Part shown: one piece after another, positions 22,741 through 34,955 of the stretch | Layout: each line of letters begins with the position of its first letter | Numbering within the stretch: position 1 is the first letter of the stretch | Origin: Agrypnia vestita | Lineage: Eukaryota; Arthropoda; Insecta; Trichoptera; Phryganeidae | Assembly: GCA_016648135.1 (NCBI GenBank) | Contig: JADDOH010023116.1 | Location: 62,001-126,000, forward strand | Direction: 5' to 3' | DNA: 64,000 nucleotides | Translations under genes and position numbers: made by a program | The notes under the pieces: generated by a model | Seen by the model: the letters and a program-made list of their open reading frames with translations, nothing else | Database searches by the model: none | What the model was told of the DNA's origin: nothing

Positions 22741-25180
22741 GTTGCCCCTTTACCTTCCTTCACTTCTTCCCCTTTACCTTCCTTCCATTTTTTTAATCAA
22801 ATATTAAAATTAACGTACAGAAGATAAAAATAGTAAAATATGCCAATTATAAACTTTCCACTGATGATTGTTAATGATTTTAACAATATGAGACAGTTTT
22901 TTATTGCAAAATATGTTTAGAAGGATGGAGTGGGACGCAGGATTAGGATAAAGAAATGAAGGATGGGAATATATAGGAACATCAACTGAGTGAACTAGTT
23001 TGGGTGCAGTTGTGAAATTAATTTTCGTTTTATGTCCCGAATTGTCGAGTTAAAATGCAATGGAATGCGGACAGAGGATAAGAAAGGATAAGAGGAATGG
23101 TGCTCACTAAGAAGGGGTAGTGATAAAAGTGGGCTGAAGAAGAAGAAAAGCTGTAAAAGATGATGCAGGGTCATGTTATACAGTGAAAATGTCAGCTCGC
23201 CTCTGTGCAGCGACTAGTACTATTCATGTTTTTAATGAGTTGTGAAGACAAAAAGAGAGGGCGCCTTGAAGAATGTTTCTTTTGAGAGGCGTTCACATAC
23301 TGCTCAGAGAGTACCAAAGAAAATTGAAAACACTGCTTTGTAATACGCAAGAAGAACTAAAAGTTAACCGCTAAAAACATAGTTTTTATTATTATAAATT
23401 TATTATGAATAATAACGAGCTTTTATTTTAACATTAACAGTTAAACATAACAGTTAAATAAATTAAGCGTTGTTTCGTTTACAGAGTGGAAGTTCATGAT
23501 TAACGCAATAATTTATAAACTGGATGCTCTAGAAATACTAGAAATTAATAAAGCAATCAAAAATAAAAATAACCAAATAAACATTCAAATACCTACGTCA
23601 TCCCCATTGTTAAAACAATTATTATTATATGTAAAAATTAATTACTGTTGTATATGTCAATAAATAACTACCCCCGCCCCCCCCCCAACCGTCATCCCTT
23701 TGCTTTCTATTTGTCGGCCATATTGATTTACAATTAGTTCTAATATTGTCTCTAAGATGATGGTTGTGCCCATCGAAAGCGCTTGGGCTTATATAACTCA
23801 AATAAGTGGAATAAAATGTTGTGTATAAATTATTGTGATAACAGTTAAATTAGTATAAACCACTTCCAGATTTCAGGTCTACCGTTTTTGAGACGTACCC
23901 GTTTCTTCATCAGGACCAACACTACACTACTATGTTCACAACATTATACACCACAAACATAGTATTGTTAACTTTTCATCAACATTTGTCACATGCGTTT
24001 TAATATTGTTAAGGACGAGCATGCACTAACTAGCCTACAGAACGATCAGGAATCTACGAGGGAGAGAGAGTGAAAAGGAACGGGGTCTTAAATGGGTTTA
24101 CCAAATCTTTTGTGAAAGTTAAATTGAACAAAGGGCTGTATGGAAAATTGATTTGGTTATTTATTAGAGCTGCTTTATTATTCAGCGCTTCCCTAATGTA
24201 AAAAAGTTTAAATTATTTAATTTTAAACCTTTATCATTGGTATTTAATATTTTCACCCCGGTTTTTGAGTCAACTTTACGATTTTTTTAATGAGGTGGTT
24301 TGAAAATTCGGAAAAATTGTTGTTATTAAGACACCTCATATGTTCTTTGATTCTAGTATTAAAATTGCGAGCTTTTATTTTGTAGCGATTTTATATAAAG
24401 AGATAAATTGTAAACTGTTCATGATTTAAATAATTTTAGAATAGTACCTACCAAAAAGTAGGTACTTGCCGAAACATCTCAGATAATTTTACATTTTTTG
24501 TGTGCATATATGTGTATGTGACCTTAAATGCACGTTAAAATACATTTTCATCGACATCAATTAGATGTGCAAAATTTCAGCTTGATTGGATGACGGGAAG
24601 TGTTAAAGTGTGTGTGAAAGTATTGTTTACATCCAAGATTTTTCCACAAGGCTTATGTCCTTTTCAAAACTTGCATTAGTGAATACGGAATATCGAAGTC
24701 AATTGAGTTGTTGGGTATCAAAATATACCTACAGACTACCATTTTCTTTTTACATTTTAATGTCGATATATTCTCAGAATTGCAATTGTCGGACGTGCAG
24801 TGAAGTTATAAAATGCATGTCTGTGTCTAATAGGCGTTTTTTGTCGTCTAAAGGCGTTTAATGTCGCTAGGTTAACAATGAACACGATTCTAGAAAAGTC
24901 AACGATTTGCTTATATAAATATCTAACTTGTAAATTACAGTTGCTGTATACGCCGTAATAATAAATAGAAACTAGGCGATGCTTAAAAAACTAACCCATA
25001 AAAATCAACTTTTTGTTATACTCCCTTTCTCATTGAAACAGGTTTCGCGGCTACTCCGCGCGTCGGGCTCGAAAATTAAACAATATATAAATCGTTAAAA
25101 TTTCGAAAAATCCAAAATTATACTATAATTATTAATTTTTTTAAACGAAAATTTGTTAGATCATTTTTATCGTCGCCACG
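22741..25180. other. Gene-free AT-rich DNA with scattered repeat tails
   Basis: Noted items: a C-rich run at 23668-23685; a short inverted repeat GTACCTAC/GTAGGTAC at about 24448-24470 next to GAAACATCT; and a LINE-tail-like phrase GTGCAAAATTTCAGCTTGAT near 24566. No gene is supported. Confidence 0.45.
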
Positions 25181-25184
25181 AGTC

Positions 25185-25310
25185 TGCCTGCAAAGTTTCA
25201 GCTCGATTGGATTACGGGAAAAGGGTTAAAAATCGATTCAAAGTTTTTTCGGCAGGCAAGCAGACAAGCCGAAAGGGAGATTATCAGACGTTATCAGATT
25301 TCCTGGTTCG
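25185..25310 (+). mobile_element. LINE 3'-tail remnant
   Basis: TTTCAGCTCGATTGGATTAC and GGGAAAAGGGTTAAAAATCG, then GGCAGGCAAGCAGACAAGCC, resemble 3' UTRs common to insect RTE-like LINEs. A related tail lies at 43295-43385 (GCAAAATTTCAGCTCGATTG). There is no coding part. Confidence 0.4.
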
Positions 25311-25534
25311 CCTTTTGGATCCACGTTTGGTTTCACTACATTTGACTTGTTTAAAAAAATTACTACTAGTTTTTTTTTTTAATTTTGAAAAATTAAAAGA
25401 ACAACGTCTATTGTTTTGTTGACTAGGGGATTTAATTATGCAAGAATTAAAACTTTAACATGATTATATCTGAGGGGGATATGTGTAAGTGGAGATATAT
25501 TCTTCTTCTTACGGTGCCATCTCTCATCGGAGGT

Positions 25535-25895
25535 CGGCGAACAAACTCTCTCTGAGGGTGTCAAAAGTCTTCAAGGAAAAGCACAACAATATTTGATCGA
25601 CCTCTGTATCCCAGACAATATCACTGAAGACGGCTCACACTGCGGTCAGCCAAATCGGAGGCACTCTGCTGGCTGGTAGTACCAAGGAGACCTGGAGCCA
25701 CCAAGTTTGCGGAACGCGCTTTCAGCTTTGCGGGCCCAGCTATGTGGAATCAGCTACCTCCGGTGTTGCGATCTATGGAGAACCAGGAACTCTTCAAGAA
25801 GAGACTAAAAACTCATTTTTTCGGGATGTAGCACCTGTAAAGCGCCGTTGAAGCGTCTCTTACGTAAAATAAATTAACATAAACATACCGCGGCA
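25535..25895 (+). pseudogene. CR1/L2-like LINE: RT C-terminus and 3' end
   Basis: Broken frames read KSLQGKAQQYLIDLC and then ERAFSFAGPAMWNQLPPVLR and QELFKKRLKTHFFRDVAP. This is the standard C-terminal block of CR1/L2-group reverse transcriptases (FS.AGP..WN.LP......FK..LKT.LF). The 3' terminus with AGCGCCGTTGAAGCGTCTCT follows, as at 15360. The element is 5'-truncated and contains stops and frameshifts. Confidence 0.75.
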
Positions 25896-25917
25896 CGGAA
25901 CGACTCAGTCGAGTTAC

Positions 25918-26165
25918 ACTTACACCAGTCTCTCGCTGCGTCTTCCAACGCTTCTTTTACCAGTTGTTTTCTCCTGGATGATGAGTTGGTTTAGACTATA
26001 TTGTGGTCCTCTCATAATATGTCCGAGATACTCCAGCTTCCTTGTCTTGATAGTCCGCAGCACTTCTCGGTCTTTTTCCATATGCCGGAGGACTTCAACA
26101 TTCGTCACTCTATCCACCCAGGAAACTTTCAATATGCTTCTGTAGAACCACATCTCAAAAGCCTC
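25918..26165 (-). pseudogene. LINE RT C-terminal fragment (RTE-like type)
   Basis: The minus strand encodes 77 residues including MWFYRSILKVSWVDRVTNVE, VLRTIKTRKLEYLGHIMRGP and GKRSVGRRS. This matches the insect endonuclease-RT tail pattern (MW.YRR.L..SW.DRVTN.EVL.R, KLEYLGHI.R, GKR..GRR). No catalytic domain remains. It is likely a dead fragment. Confidence 0.8.
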
Positions 26166-27470
26166 GACTTTGCGGATTAGTTCTTGGTTTAGTGGAAATA
26201 TATTAAGGACGATATTTCAAACATTTCTACTCTTATAATATCAGTTACCTATCATATCAAGTATCAATCTTAATCGGCCGTATTCCGAAAATAGCAATAT
26301 AGAGATCCTAAGATTGTTATTCCAACACTTAACAGACGAGAAAAAATAAATAAATAAACAAGACGTAGGTATACTTCGTTGTTCGGTGTTCATCGTACTC
26401 AAATAGGAAGATTTGTATATTTTCACATATCACTCTGACAGTAAATACCTTTATTTGCGGTGTCCGATGTCTGTAATGCCTTTAGAAAAGAGTATTTTCT
26501 TATCCAGGTTATCTCTTATCTCCGGTGTCTTCTTATCCAGGCTGTCCATTACCGGAGTACCCATCGCAAACGTAACTTAACAATTCTCATGTTTCGACTA
26601 AAATTACATTAAATAATTATTAATGCTGTATTTAAAGCTTATAGAAAAACTTTATTTAAGATTATTTCATATACGCATTTAATTTAATTTTTTATTGTTT
26701 TTATCGGGTTGGGTTCGTATTTATATTTTGACGTTTGACAGATAACCGTCATGTACTTCTCTATCTCTCTCTCTCTCTTTCTCTCAAGCAAAAGCTGAAA
26801 GAAACAAACACCGACGTATACCTATGTCTCGTATTTATTTCATTTTTATTCTCGTCTATTAAATAATTGCATAACAATTTTAAGATCTAAATACGGCCGA
26901 TTTGCTTGTTAAAAATTATTACAAGTTATAAACAAGATTTGTAACGTTTTTTTGGATTTGCCAAAAAAAATAGTTCATTGAGTGTGGAAGATTTTGATTT
27001 TCAACTACTCATTCAATTGTTTAAATATTTCTAATTTCTCATTAAGAACGCTTAGTGTATCACTTTTCCTGGTAAGTATGGGTTGAGTTTACGTGAGGTT
27101 GCCCCTATCGTACACGTTTCATCTGTACACAATACACATTGACGATAAGTTTAGCCTTGTTCTAGTAGTTTAAGAAAAATCACACCTGGAATGTCGCATC
27201 TTATGTAAGGTACAGTGGTTTCTGGATTTTTGTTTTCGGTTTTTGTATTTTGCGTTGGTAATGGCATTGCTTTTACGTTACCATAAATGACCCATTTTTA
27301 TCACATGAAACAATGCAATCTAGAAATGTAGAAATTTTTTGTTGATTCGATAAAGAAAGCCACGTGTAGTCATTGTTGAATTCACTAATGTTGGCACAAT
27401 TTTTGCTTTTTATTTGATTTTATAATTTGTAAAGTATGCAGTGGCGATTATCCCTTAAAAACCTTCAATA
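26166..27470. other. Gene-free AT-rich DNA
   Basis: A (CT)n run lies at 26761-26785. No gene is recognised. Confidence 0.45.
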
Positions 27471-27478
27471 TCCTTTCA

Positions 27479-27650
27479 GGCGGCCCTCCTAGCCCAGTGG
27501 GCATGATTCTGGCTTCTCACACCGAGGGTTCCGGATTCGATTTCCGGTGAGGTCACCATTAATCTGTGTTTTTTACTGAAGCCTAGGTATTTTGTGATAT
27601 TTTTCGCTTCTGTAATTGGGCCTCTTGGCATAAAATAAGCATAAAAAAAT
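27479..27650 (+). repeat. tRNA-derived SINE
   Basis: An A-box-like TAGCCCAGTGG (27490-27500) and a B-box-like GGATTCGATTTCC (27533-27545) are spaced as in pol III internal promoters. They are followed by a non-tRNA body (CTGAAGCCTAGG, TGTAATTGGGCCTCTTGGCA) and an A-rich end near 27640. This fits a SINE. It is not a functional tRNA. Confidence 0.7.
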
Positions 27651-30400
27651 AATTAAGACTAGTGTACATATATGAAAAAAAGTTGTCTCAGAATAGGAAC
27701 TTATAAAGATTTTAACGCTTATGTGCTCGTGTTATGGGTTAAGTGAAAGAGATGAGAGTGATGGCATGGATTTATTGAAAACTGTTTTATTTAATTGCAT
27801 AAGATTCTACTTCATTAATTATTTACTCTGATAATTCATCTTTAGAAGAATTTTCTCAAGTTACAAAAAATACACAGAGAATAGATAAGAAACGTGTGCA
27901 CTCGTTGAAGCAAGGGAACGGAATTAGGCATGCTGTACCGCGCCACTTCCGTCGAGCGTTCTCCATAGACATTCCATCGTTGGCCATTTGGAGTTGCCAG
28001 GGCAAGCGCCTTCTCTTCTTGCCATCTCGTTTTAAAAGTACTAAATTAAAATTTATTTTTATTTTGGATTTTTAGAATGAGAATGAGGTAGGCCAAGTGT
28101 ATAGAAGAGGATAGAAACAGGATAGGATGTAGAGGGCATTAGTGGAGGAGACGAATAAATCCCAAACTGAATTATTTCAACCATGAAAATGCATGCGAAG
28201 AACCGAAATTATTAGTCTCAGATTTTGGACTATTGTGAAATGTAACAATCGGTTGATAGACTTCAAACTATCTTCCAGTTTCCCAATTATACTAGTTTTT
28301 GAGTGATCGGTTTCATTGGCTTACAATCCATGATAGGATAAATTGTAAGGTAGCCTTTAGAGTCCTCGAATAAATGAAAAACAATGCATAACAAAAATAA
28401 ACGATAGATTTTTATACCTACTTTTATCAATAACTCTCACTGCGTATATATCTACTCAGATAACATCAGGTGTTCATATAATATTAATCATATCTGCACG
28501 TACCGGTATCTACATTCATATAATTTGTTTTGAATGTATAAGACAAACACCACTAAAAATAATACAAAGGGTAGGAAAATATATTGCCATTAATATACCC
28601 CTCGTGGCTTAGGCATTCCTTTTGTAGGCAATCTTTAAAGAAGTTGTTTCATTACATCAAAGCGAAGTGTTAATTTCCTTTACTGTTCCAATAAGGTGGA
28701 TATATAAACTTTGTTGTGAAGGCTTAAAGCTCAGAAAGATTACAATTTCATATTCTTTCCACTGCTTCTCAGTTATTGAATTTTTTTCGTATACATCTTT
28801 CACGGTGTTGGAATGTGAAAGCTGTTTCAGAGCAAGATGAGTCCTTTTCAGTTATCAATTTGTCATTTTCGAAGTAACAGGACGTCTGCTAACTTCTTTA
28901 ACAATTAAACATTACGAACCATCGTCACTTTGATCATTCATAATTTGTTGCTTCACTCAATGCTTGGATACCAGTGCATGTTTAAATGACGCCTTACTCT
29001 TATTTTTTCAATTCTTTTTCTGAAGTATTAAAGTAATGCAAATTAAATTTCTGACTTGATAAATATATTAATAATATTTTTATATGTATAACTTCAAAAA
29101 TATAGAAGAATAATTACCAGCGGCGACATTTGTATGTACCTACTACGTCATGAGAAACATTAAGACAGAATAATCAACAAAGCTTACTTCAAATAAATCA
29201 ACAAAGTTACTTCAAATATCTGAAATAAGACAGATAAAGAACTGTTCGTTCCAGCCCCGGAAAAAGAGACTGATCAATGTGTACACGACTCTCAAATCTC
29301 TTCCCGGATCCTGGCTAGAACCCACCGATTCTTTTATCGTTCGAAATAAGAAATAACAAAACACGAAATGAAATGAAAAAACAAAGGGAAAATTCTTTAA
29401 AAATAGCTACCAAAAGGAATAAATATTAAAAAACCGTCACGAAGGTATGTATTACTGATTCGAATAATGCTAATAAAATGCTCTCTGACCAACTGATTCG
29501 AATAATGACTAAAAATGCTGCCTCTTTTCTGAAAATCTTCCATTTTATCACTTCTTGACATTTATTTTTGCAAAACCAAATATAAAATTACTAATTTCAT
29601 GAGTGTTCCAAACATTTCTCCATTCAAAATTTTCAATATTTAAACTATAAATTATCGAGTTCTTACTCGCATAAAATAATAAAGAAAACACACAATTTTA
29701 TTCACTAAGTAGGTGCATAATATAAAAACAGTTCCAATTGTGAAGACATTTTCATTATACTGCATTGCCAAATTATTTGATAAATATTTTGGAGGAAACA
29801 AGAACACGTATACAACATTTAAAAATTTGATAAAGTGTGGATTAGTTATTACGATGGAATTGTTAACGTTGCATTGTGTAAAATGATCACTTAATCCAGC
29901 TATTTTATTTTATTTTATTTATTTATGGGAAACTAACAGTACATATAAAGAGATTATACATGATTATTGAACAGTAAAGAGACCATCTTACAAGTTTCCA
30001 CAGAATTAACCTGTTGTGTTTTAACATAAAGCAACAATAACTTGAGTTATAGAATAAAAAACAAAAAAAGTGAAAGTTTTAAGTTATGGACAAACTATAA
30101 GAGTCATAGAATTAGAGGTAAGAGGAGAATAAGGAATGGATAGGAAAGGAAAAATCTATTTAGTAAAAAGGACAAGAGATAAGAATAAAAAGAAGTTTAA
30201 AATATATATGTATAGCATAAAGATATCTGATCAATACATCAGCAGATCATAAGCATGTGGTCACTAAGGCTTCCATACATGTTTTCTATATAAGTAGCTT
30301 CGTTTCAGTGAGACTTCTATAATTTATCTAAATGAACGATACACGATTCCCAACTGCCAAACAAAAATAAGTGTACAAACGTTTCCTTGTTTAACAAATT
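27651..30400. other. Gene-free AT-rich DNA
   Basis: No coding exon, RNA gene or structured repeat could be supported. Confidence 0.4.
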
Positions 30401-30410
30401 TATTAATCAA

Positions 30411-30625
30411 TTAGAAATGACATACCTACAGAAAAATCAAATTAACAAAAAAATATTTTAGCTGCTACCGGAATTCGAACCACGGACCTCCACTCTATCC
30501 GGAAATGGCGCGTTATCCAAATTCGAAATTAGATAACGCGCCATTCCAAGATAAAGTGGAATCCTGGTAGCAGCTAAAATATTTTTTTGTTAATTTGATT
30601 TTTCTGTACGTCTTTCTAATTGATT
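30411..30625. repeat. Foldback made of two opposed tRNA-like SINE heads
   Basis: The outer about 45 bp pair almost exactly (ACAGAAAAATCAAATTAAC, then AATATTTTAGCTGCTACC). The left arm read on the minus strand has TGGATAACGCGCC (A box, tRNA-Arg style) and GTGGTTCGAATTCCGG (B box). The right arm, plus strand, keeps AGATAACGCGCC but has lost most of the B box. A head-to-head SINE pair or a tRNA-containing foldback element fits. Confidence 0.7.
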
Positions 30626-31099
30626 AATTAATACATTTGTTAATAATTCACAGAACTTTTTTCTGAAACTGCAACTTCACAATAATATTAATAATAATGT
30701 ATTTTCTTTAATATTTTATAGTTTTCTAACATTCAAAATAATACTTTAATAAAATTTGTCAATGTTTTCGAAATAGCCCAATATTACCCAATGTTGTGCA
30801 GTTTTTTTTCCGTAAACATCTATTTCCGGACATCCACAATACGCAAAGTAAACAAACTTCCAGTTCGTTGGCAGAAACTGCGGAAATGTTATTCTAAGCT
30901 TCATCACCAAACTAACAAAAACATTCCCAGTTTGCGATACGGGACTCACACACACACGTGTCGATCGAGTCGGTGTTGTCAGTATAAATATCTCAGTACG
31001 GAGCGGAGTTGTTTCTGGCCGCGTGCTCATTTCAATCGTTTGCGGATATTTAAGCCATTTGTATTCTAATTTCAAAAACACAAACGCGTGCGAAAAACA

Positions 31100-31231
31100 T
31101 ACCCCAATATTTATGTGACAGTTCAAGTACGTAGCCGCCATTTTCGTGATTTTCAAACCAGTGCTTGTGATTTAGGCGGGAGTTAGTGAAAATTTTCACA
31201 CTCTTTTCGGATTTTGCGGATTTGCGATAAT
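31100..31231 (+). promoter_or_regulatory. Possible 5' noncoding exon ending at a splice donor
   Basis: A relatively GC-rich patch (30940-31230) ends with TTTGCGATAATTTG followed by GTAAGT at 31232, a strong splice donor. No ATG with a coding frame precedes it, and no coding exon of the same gene is recognised downstream. This would suit a 5' UTR exon of a long-intron gene, but a chance donor is equally possible. Confidence 0.2.
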
Positions 31232-31239
31232 TTGGTAAG

Positions 31240-32360
31240 TCTGGTTTTGATATTTACTAATTATACTATTTAATAATTATCCGACCCGATTTTTCTTTAA
31301 CGAGCATGTTTTTAAGAAAGTTAAAACACCTAAAACAGAAACACGGAAATAAATTAACATACTGATGGGAACGGCATTGGAAGCTTGCCAAAAATTCAGT
31401 TAACGGTTTTATTATTTAAGTAATATCTACTTTTTATGTATTTTTCTGTGAATCTATATATCTGTAAAATTTGCAGGGTGAATAATTTTTAATTATGGTT
31501 TATGAATTTAATATCGATTCAACACTATGACATAAGATTTTTAAAATGTCTAACTCATAATAATGGTATGAATATTGTGTTTTTAAATAATTTGATAAAT
31601 TCTACATACATTATTTTTTTACATCCATAAAATAAAAGTGCACAATTATAGCTTTAAAGTGAAATGTTTTGGTTTTATATTTTACTTAAATATAGTTATT
31701 GCTAGTGGACTATTAATCGGTAAAGACATAGCAACCCTATAAATTATTATAATTTTTTATATACCCACTCGTAAATGTGTTAATTTTAGGGCGACACTTA
31801 TTTTTTCCAGTTGGAAAATTTTGAAATATTGTTAATGATTCGATGAAATACAAAGCTGCATTTTAAATCTTGGAAGCAATGAAGACAATAATATTTATGT
31901 TAAAATATTCCTAGACAAAATGACACAATGAGTCAAGATTAAAGCGAAATGTCTGAAATTACAGAGTGGCTTAAATTATGAAGGGTAGGAACTGTGGCAG
32001 TGTCTGAGGTCAGTAAGGACTAGGGCCTGAATATCGGAAATTCCGGAAAATCTAAATACCGAAATGCCAACCAATTTCGTTCAATTCTAATAGTGGAATT
32101 CAAATACCATAAATACGGGATTTTCCTAATTAGCAAAATTCTATAAATTACATCTTGTGCGAAAGGGACGACGAGCAAAAACTCACATTGCTTATTTATT
32201 ATAAATTAATGTAATTTGTAATATTAGCTAGTAATTAAATGAAAAAGGACTGATTAAATGATTCTTAATTATTTTTTTTTGACAATAACGCAAACGTTTA
32301 AGTAGGTACCTACCTACATATTAAATATTCACCGAAAAATTGGTTGTTATTTAATCTATA
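31240..32360. other. Gene-free AT-rich DNA
   Basis: No feature supported. Confidence 0.4.
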
Positions 32361-32364
32361 TTAA

Positions 32365-32640
32365 AGATGTCTCACAGAGACAAAATTATATTTTTATGGG
32401 AAAGTAGGAATGGAAGTCTTTGGGTGTTTATATGGCGTACGACCTATGGTACGGCTGGCTTAAGTGATCGCTTTACACAATGTAACGTTCACCATTTCCA
32501 CACATGATAGAATACCATGTCTATCAAATTTTTGGAAGTTGTTTATATTTAAATTTTACGACATGTTCTACATACACACACTTTCACTTTCGACACTTTC
32601 CCATAAAAATATTACTTCGTCTCTGTGAGACATCCATAAT
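32365..32640. mobile_element. MITE with ATGTCTCACAGAGAC termini
   Basis: ATGTCTCACAGAGAC at about 32366 and GTCTCTGTGAGACAT at about 32617 form the inverted ends of a roughly 265-bp element. Related sequences are 7555-7625 plus 10602-10720, and the hairpin at 32795-33525. There is no coding capacity. Confidence 0.75.
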
Positions 32641-32692
32641 ATAGATTGATTAATGATTTTCATAATTACAAAAATCCAGTAAATTTGGACTA

Positions 32693-32730
32693 ACTCAAAA
32701 TATTCTGGTTGTTCAGAATATTTTGAGTTT
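32693..32730. repeat. Short perfect hairpin
   Basis: ACTCAAAATATTCTG and CAGAATATTTTGAGT are exact reverse complements separated by GTTGTT. Confidence 0.8.
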
Positions 32731-32794
32731 GTTCAAATCTTTCAGAACAGTGCTGGATTTATGTCACAGAGACATAATTAATCAATTAATGTAT

Positions 32795-33525
32795 ATTATA
32801 GATATCTCACAGAGACGAAACTGAATTTATTATGGGAAAGTAGGTATAGAAGTCATTTGGGTGTACATAGGACTTATGACCTATCTTTATGGTTGGCTTA
32901 AGTGATCACTTTACACAATAGTAACATTCGCCATTTCCACCCATGATAGAATATACCATGCTTATTCATTTTTTGGAAGTTGTATACATGTTCAAATTGC
33001 GTGGAAAGCTTTCACATATGAGTTGTAAGCGCCTTTCCATGCGGCCTGTACAAAGCCATTTTCATTCCCCTAAATCCCCACAGATGTCGCTAATGAGAAG
33101 TGATCACTTAAGCCAACCATAAAGATAGGTAATGCAAGTATTCGGATGAATTTCATTACATAATAAAGTATATTGCTCTCAAAATTCCGTAAAAAATCAA
33201 TGTAGATTTTCTCATTAGCGACATCTGTGGGGATTTAGGGGAATGAAAATGGCTTTGTACAGGCCGCATGGAAAGGCGCTTACAACTCATATGTGAAAGC
33301 TTTCCACGCAATTTGAACATATATACAACTTCCAAAAAATGAATAAGCATGGTATATTCTATCATGGGTGGAAATGGCGAATGTTACAATTGTGTAAAGT
33401 GATCACTTAAGCCAACCATAAAGATAGGTCATAAGTCCTATGTACACCCAAATGACTTCTATACCTACTTTCCCATAATAAATTCAGTTTCGTCTCTGTG
33501 ACATATCTATAATATACATATTCTG
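32795..33525. repeat. Large hairpin, arms about 300 bp, CACAGAGAC family
   Basis: The left arm (about 32795-33093) and the right arm (about 33208-33525) are nearly identical reverse complements. Shared landmarks are CACAGAGACGAAAC at the outer ends, GTGATCACTT, and GGCGCTTTCCATGCGGCC-like sequence (GCGCCTTTCCATGCGGCC) toward the centre. The spacer is about 115 bp and itself contains a second copy of AAGTGATCACTTAAGCCAAC. The minus frame at 33156-33365 crosses the spacer and right arm and is not a gene. Confidence 0.85.
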
Positions 33526-34040
33526 GTTGTTATTTCTTAGTGAAGAATTGATTTTAAATACTTTTGTATTGTTCAATGGGTACATATAATGCGAATTTAA
33601 ATAATAAATTTGTGGTCGGACTCAATTATTAATTTTAATAAATTTACAAACTTTGTTTAAATCACATTGATTAATTTTAACGTCGCGACTTTAATAGAAC
33701 GTCCACACGAAGATTCAGTGATATCGACGGTCGACGCATCCAAATCACTAAATATTCATGCACAAAATAAATAATATAAATGCACAAAAAGTGTGATTGT
33801 GATTGTGGTTTAAGTTTTCTAGTTATTTAAAATAAATAAATAAATAAATAATAAACATAAATTTATTTCAGAATGTGGGGAAGTTCGTGCAATCTCACAC
33901 ATTCCATCGAAGAGTAGGTACATAGGTACATTAAATAATCATATAAAAAAAGAGAGAAAAGAAAATCATATAAAAGAGAAGAGAAAACAAGTACTAGGTA
34001 TCAGTATTAACATGAAAAAAGAAATATAAATATATCGTAT
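33526..34040. other. Gene-free AT-rich DNA
   Basis: An (AAAT)n-like run lies at 33829-33855. No gene seen. Confidence 0.4.
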
Positions 34041-34044
34041 AATA

Positions 34045-34395
34045 GCGGCTTTAGCGAGCGATGGCATGTCGATTATGAGGGGCCAGTATCTTTCTCCAGT
34101 GTGCATCAATGCTGGATGCTGGAGTAAGGCGGGCTTCCGTGATAAGGATATTCCCGGAGCTGTATATCCTTTCCCTCATTCCTGCCACCCTGGATCTTAT
34201 GAGAGCTGCAAAGTTGGGAACACGCCCCTCAGTAACATACCGGAAGCGCTGCAATATCTGGGAAGGCCAAACATCATACGGAAGGCGTTATTATATCGTA
34301 TGCGAAGTCTTTCTATGCTGCTCTTTTTATAATTTGTCCAGAGTTCACATGTGTATAACACACGAATAAGTGATTCTCTCTGTCTACCGCAGTCA
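34045..34395 (-). pseudogene. LINE reverse transcriptase C-terminal fragment
   Basis: Minus-strand frames read VLYTCELWTNYKKSSIERLR, then NAFRMMFGLPRYCSASGM, then after a frame change GRVPNFAALIRSRVAGMRER. This is the pattern of a thumb/C-terminal RT region seen in insect LINEs (Y...LW..Y......LR..YN.AFR...LPR..SAS.MF....V..F.A..R). No YxDD or endonuclease remains. Confidence 0.7.
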
Positions 34396-34415
34396 CGTGA
34401 GTAGGCGTTACACAG

Positions 34416-34955
34416 GGTTATTTGTAAAACATTAATAACCTCGAAGGACTATACTCCTGCCTTGATTATGAGTCGAAAATGCTCAACCTATCATGACTAT
34501 CAATAGTTATTGAGATATGTAACATCAAAGTTTGCATTTTTTTCCAATATTTCTGACTTATTTTTTGTAAAACGTTGGACTATCATTACAGTTACTAATA
34601 TCAATTACGAAAAATTCATTTGTTTCAATACAAGTTAAATAAAATGATTAAAACCCTGAAAAAATTCCAATTGTAAGTTTTCCAATTGGAATTCGAACGT
34701 TTTTATTTTTTTATTTGACTTGTATTAAAGGGAATGAATTTTTCATACACGATATAAGTTACTGTAATGATAGTCCGACATTTTACAAAAAATAAGACGG
34801 AAATATTGAAAAAAAAATGTAAACTTTGATGTCCCATATCTCCTTAACTATTGATATTAGGTCATAATAGCTTGAACATTTTCGACTCATAATCAAGGCA
34901 GGAGTATAATTCTGCGAGGTTATTAATGTTTTCCAAATAACCCTGTATAAAAAAT
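34416..34955. repeat. Hairpin element, arms about 230 bp
   Basis: The ends read AGGGTTATTTG and CAAATAACCCT. The arms continue with AACATTAATAACCTCG, ACTCCTGCCTTGATTATGAG and CATTTTCGACTCATAATCAA in opposed orientation. The inner arm carries TTTGACTTGTATTAAAGGGA, linking it to the single-arm repeats at 14001 and 60460. Confidence 0.8.

Noticed and set aside
30746..31156. 136-residue minus-strand ORF
   Set aside because: No recognised motif, no conserved composition, and an overlapping plus-strand frame of 92 residues.
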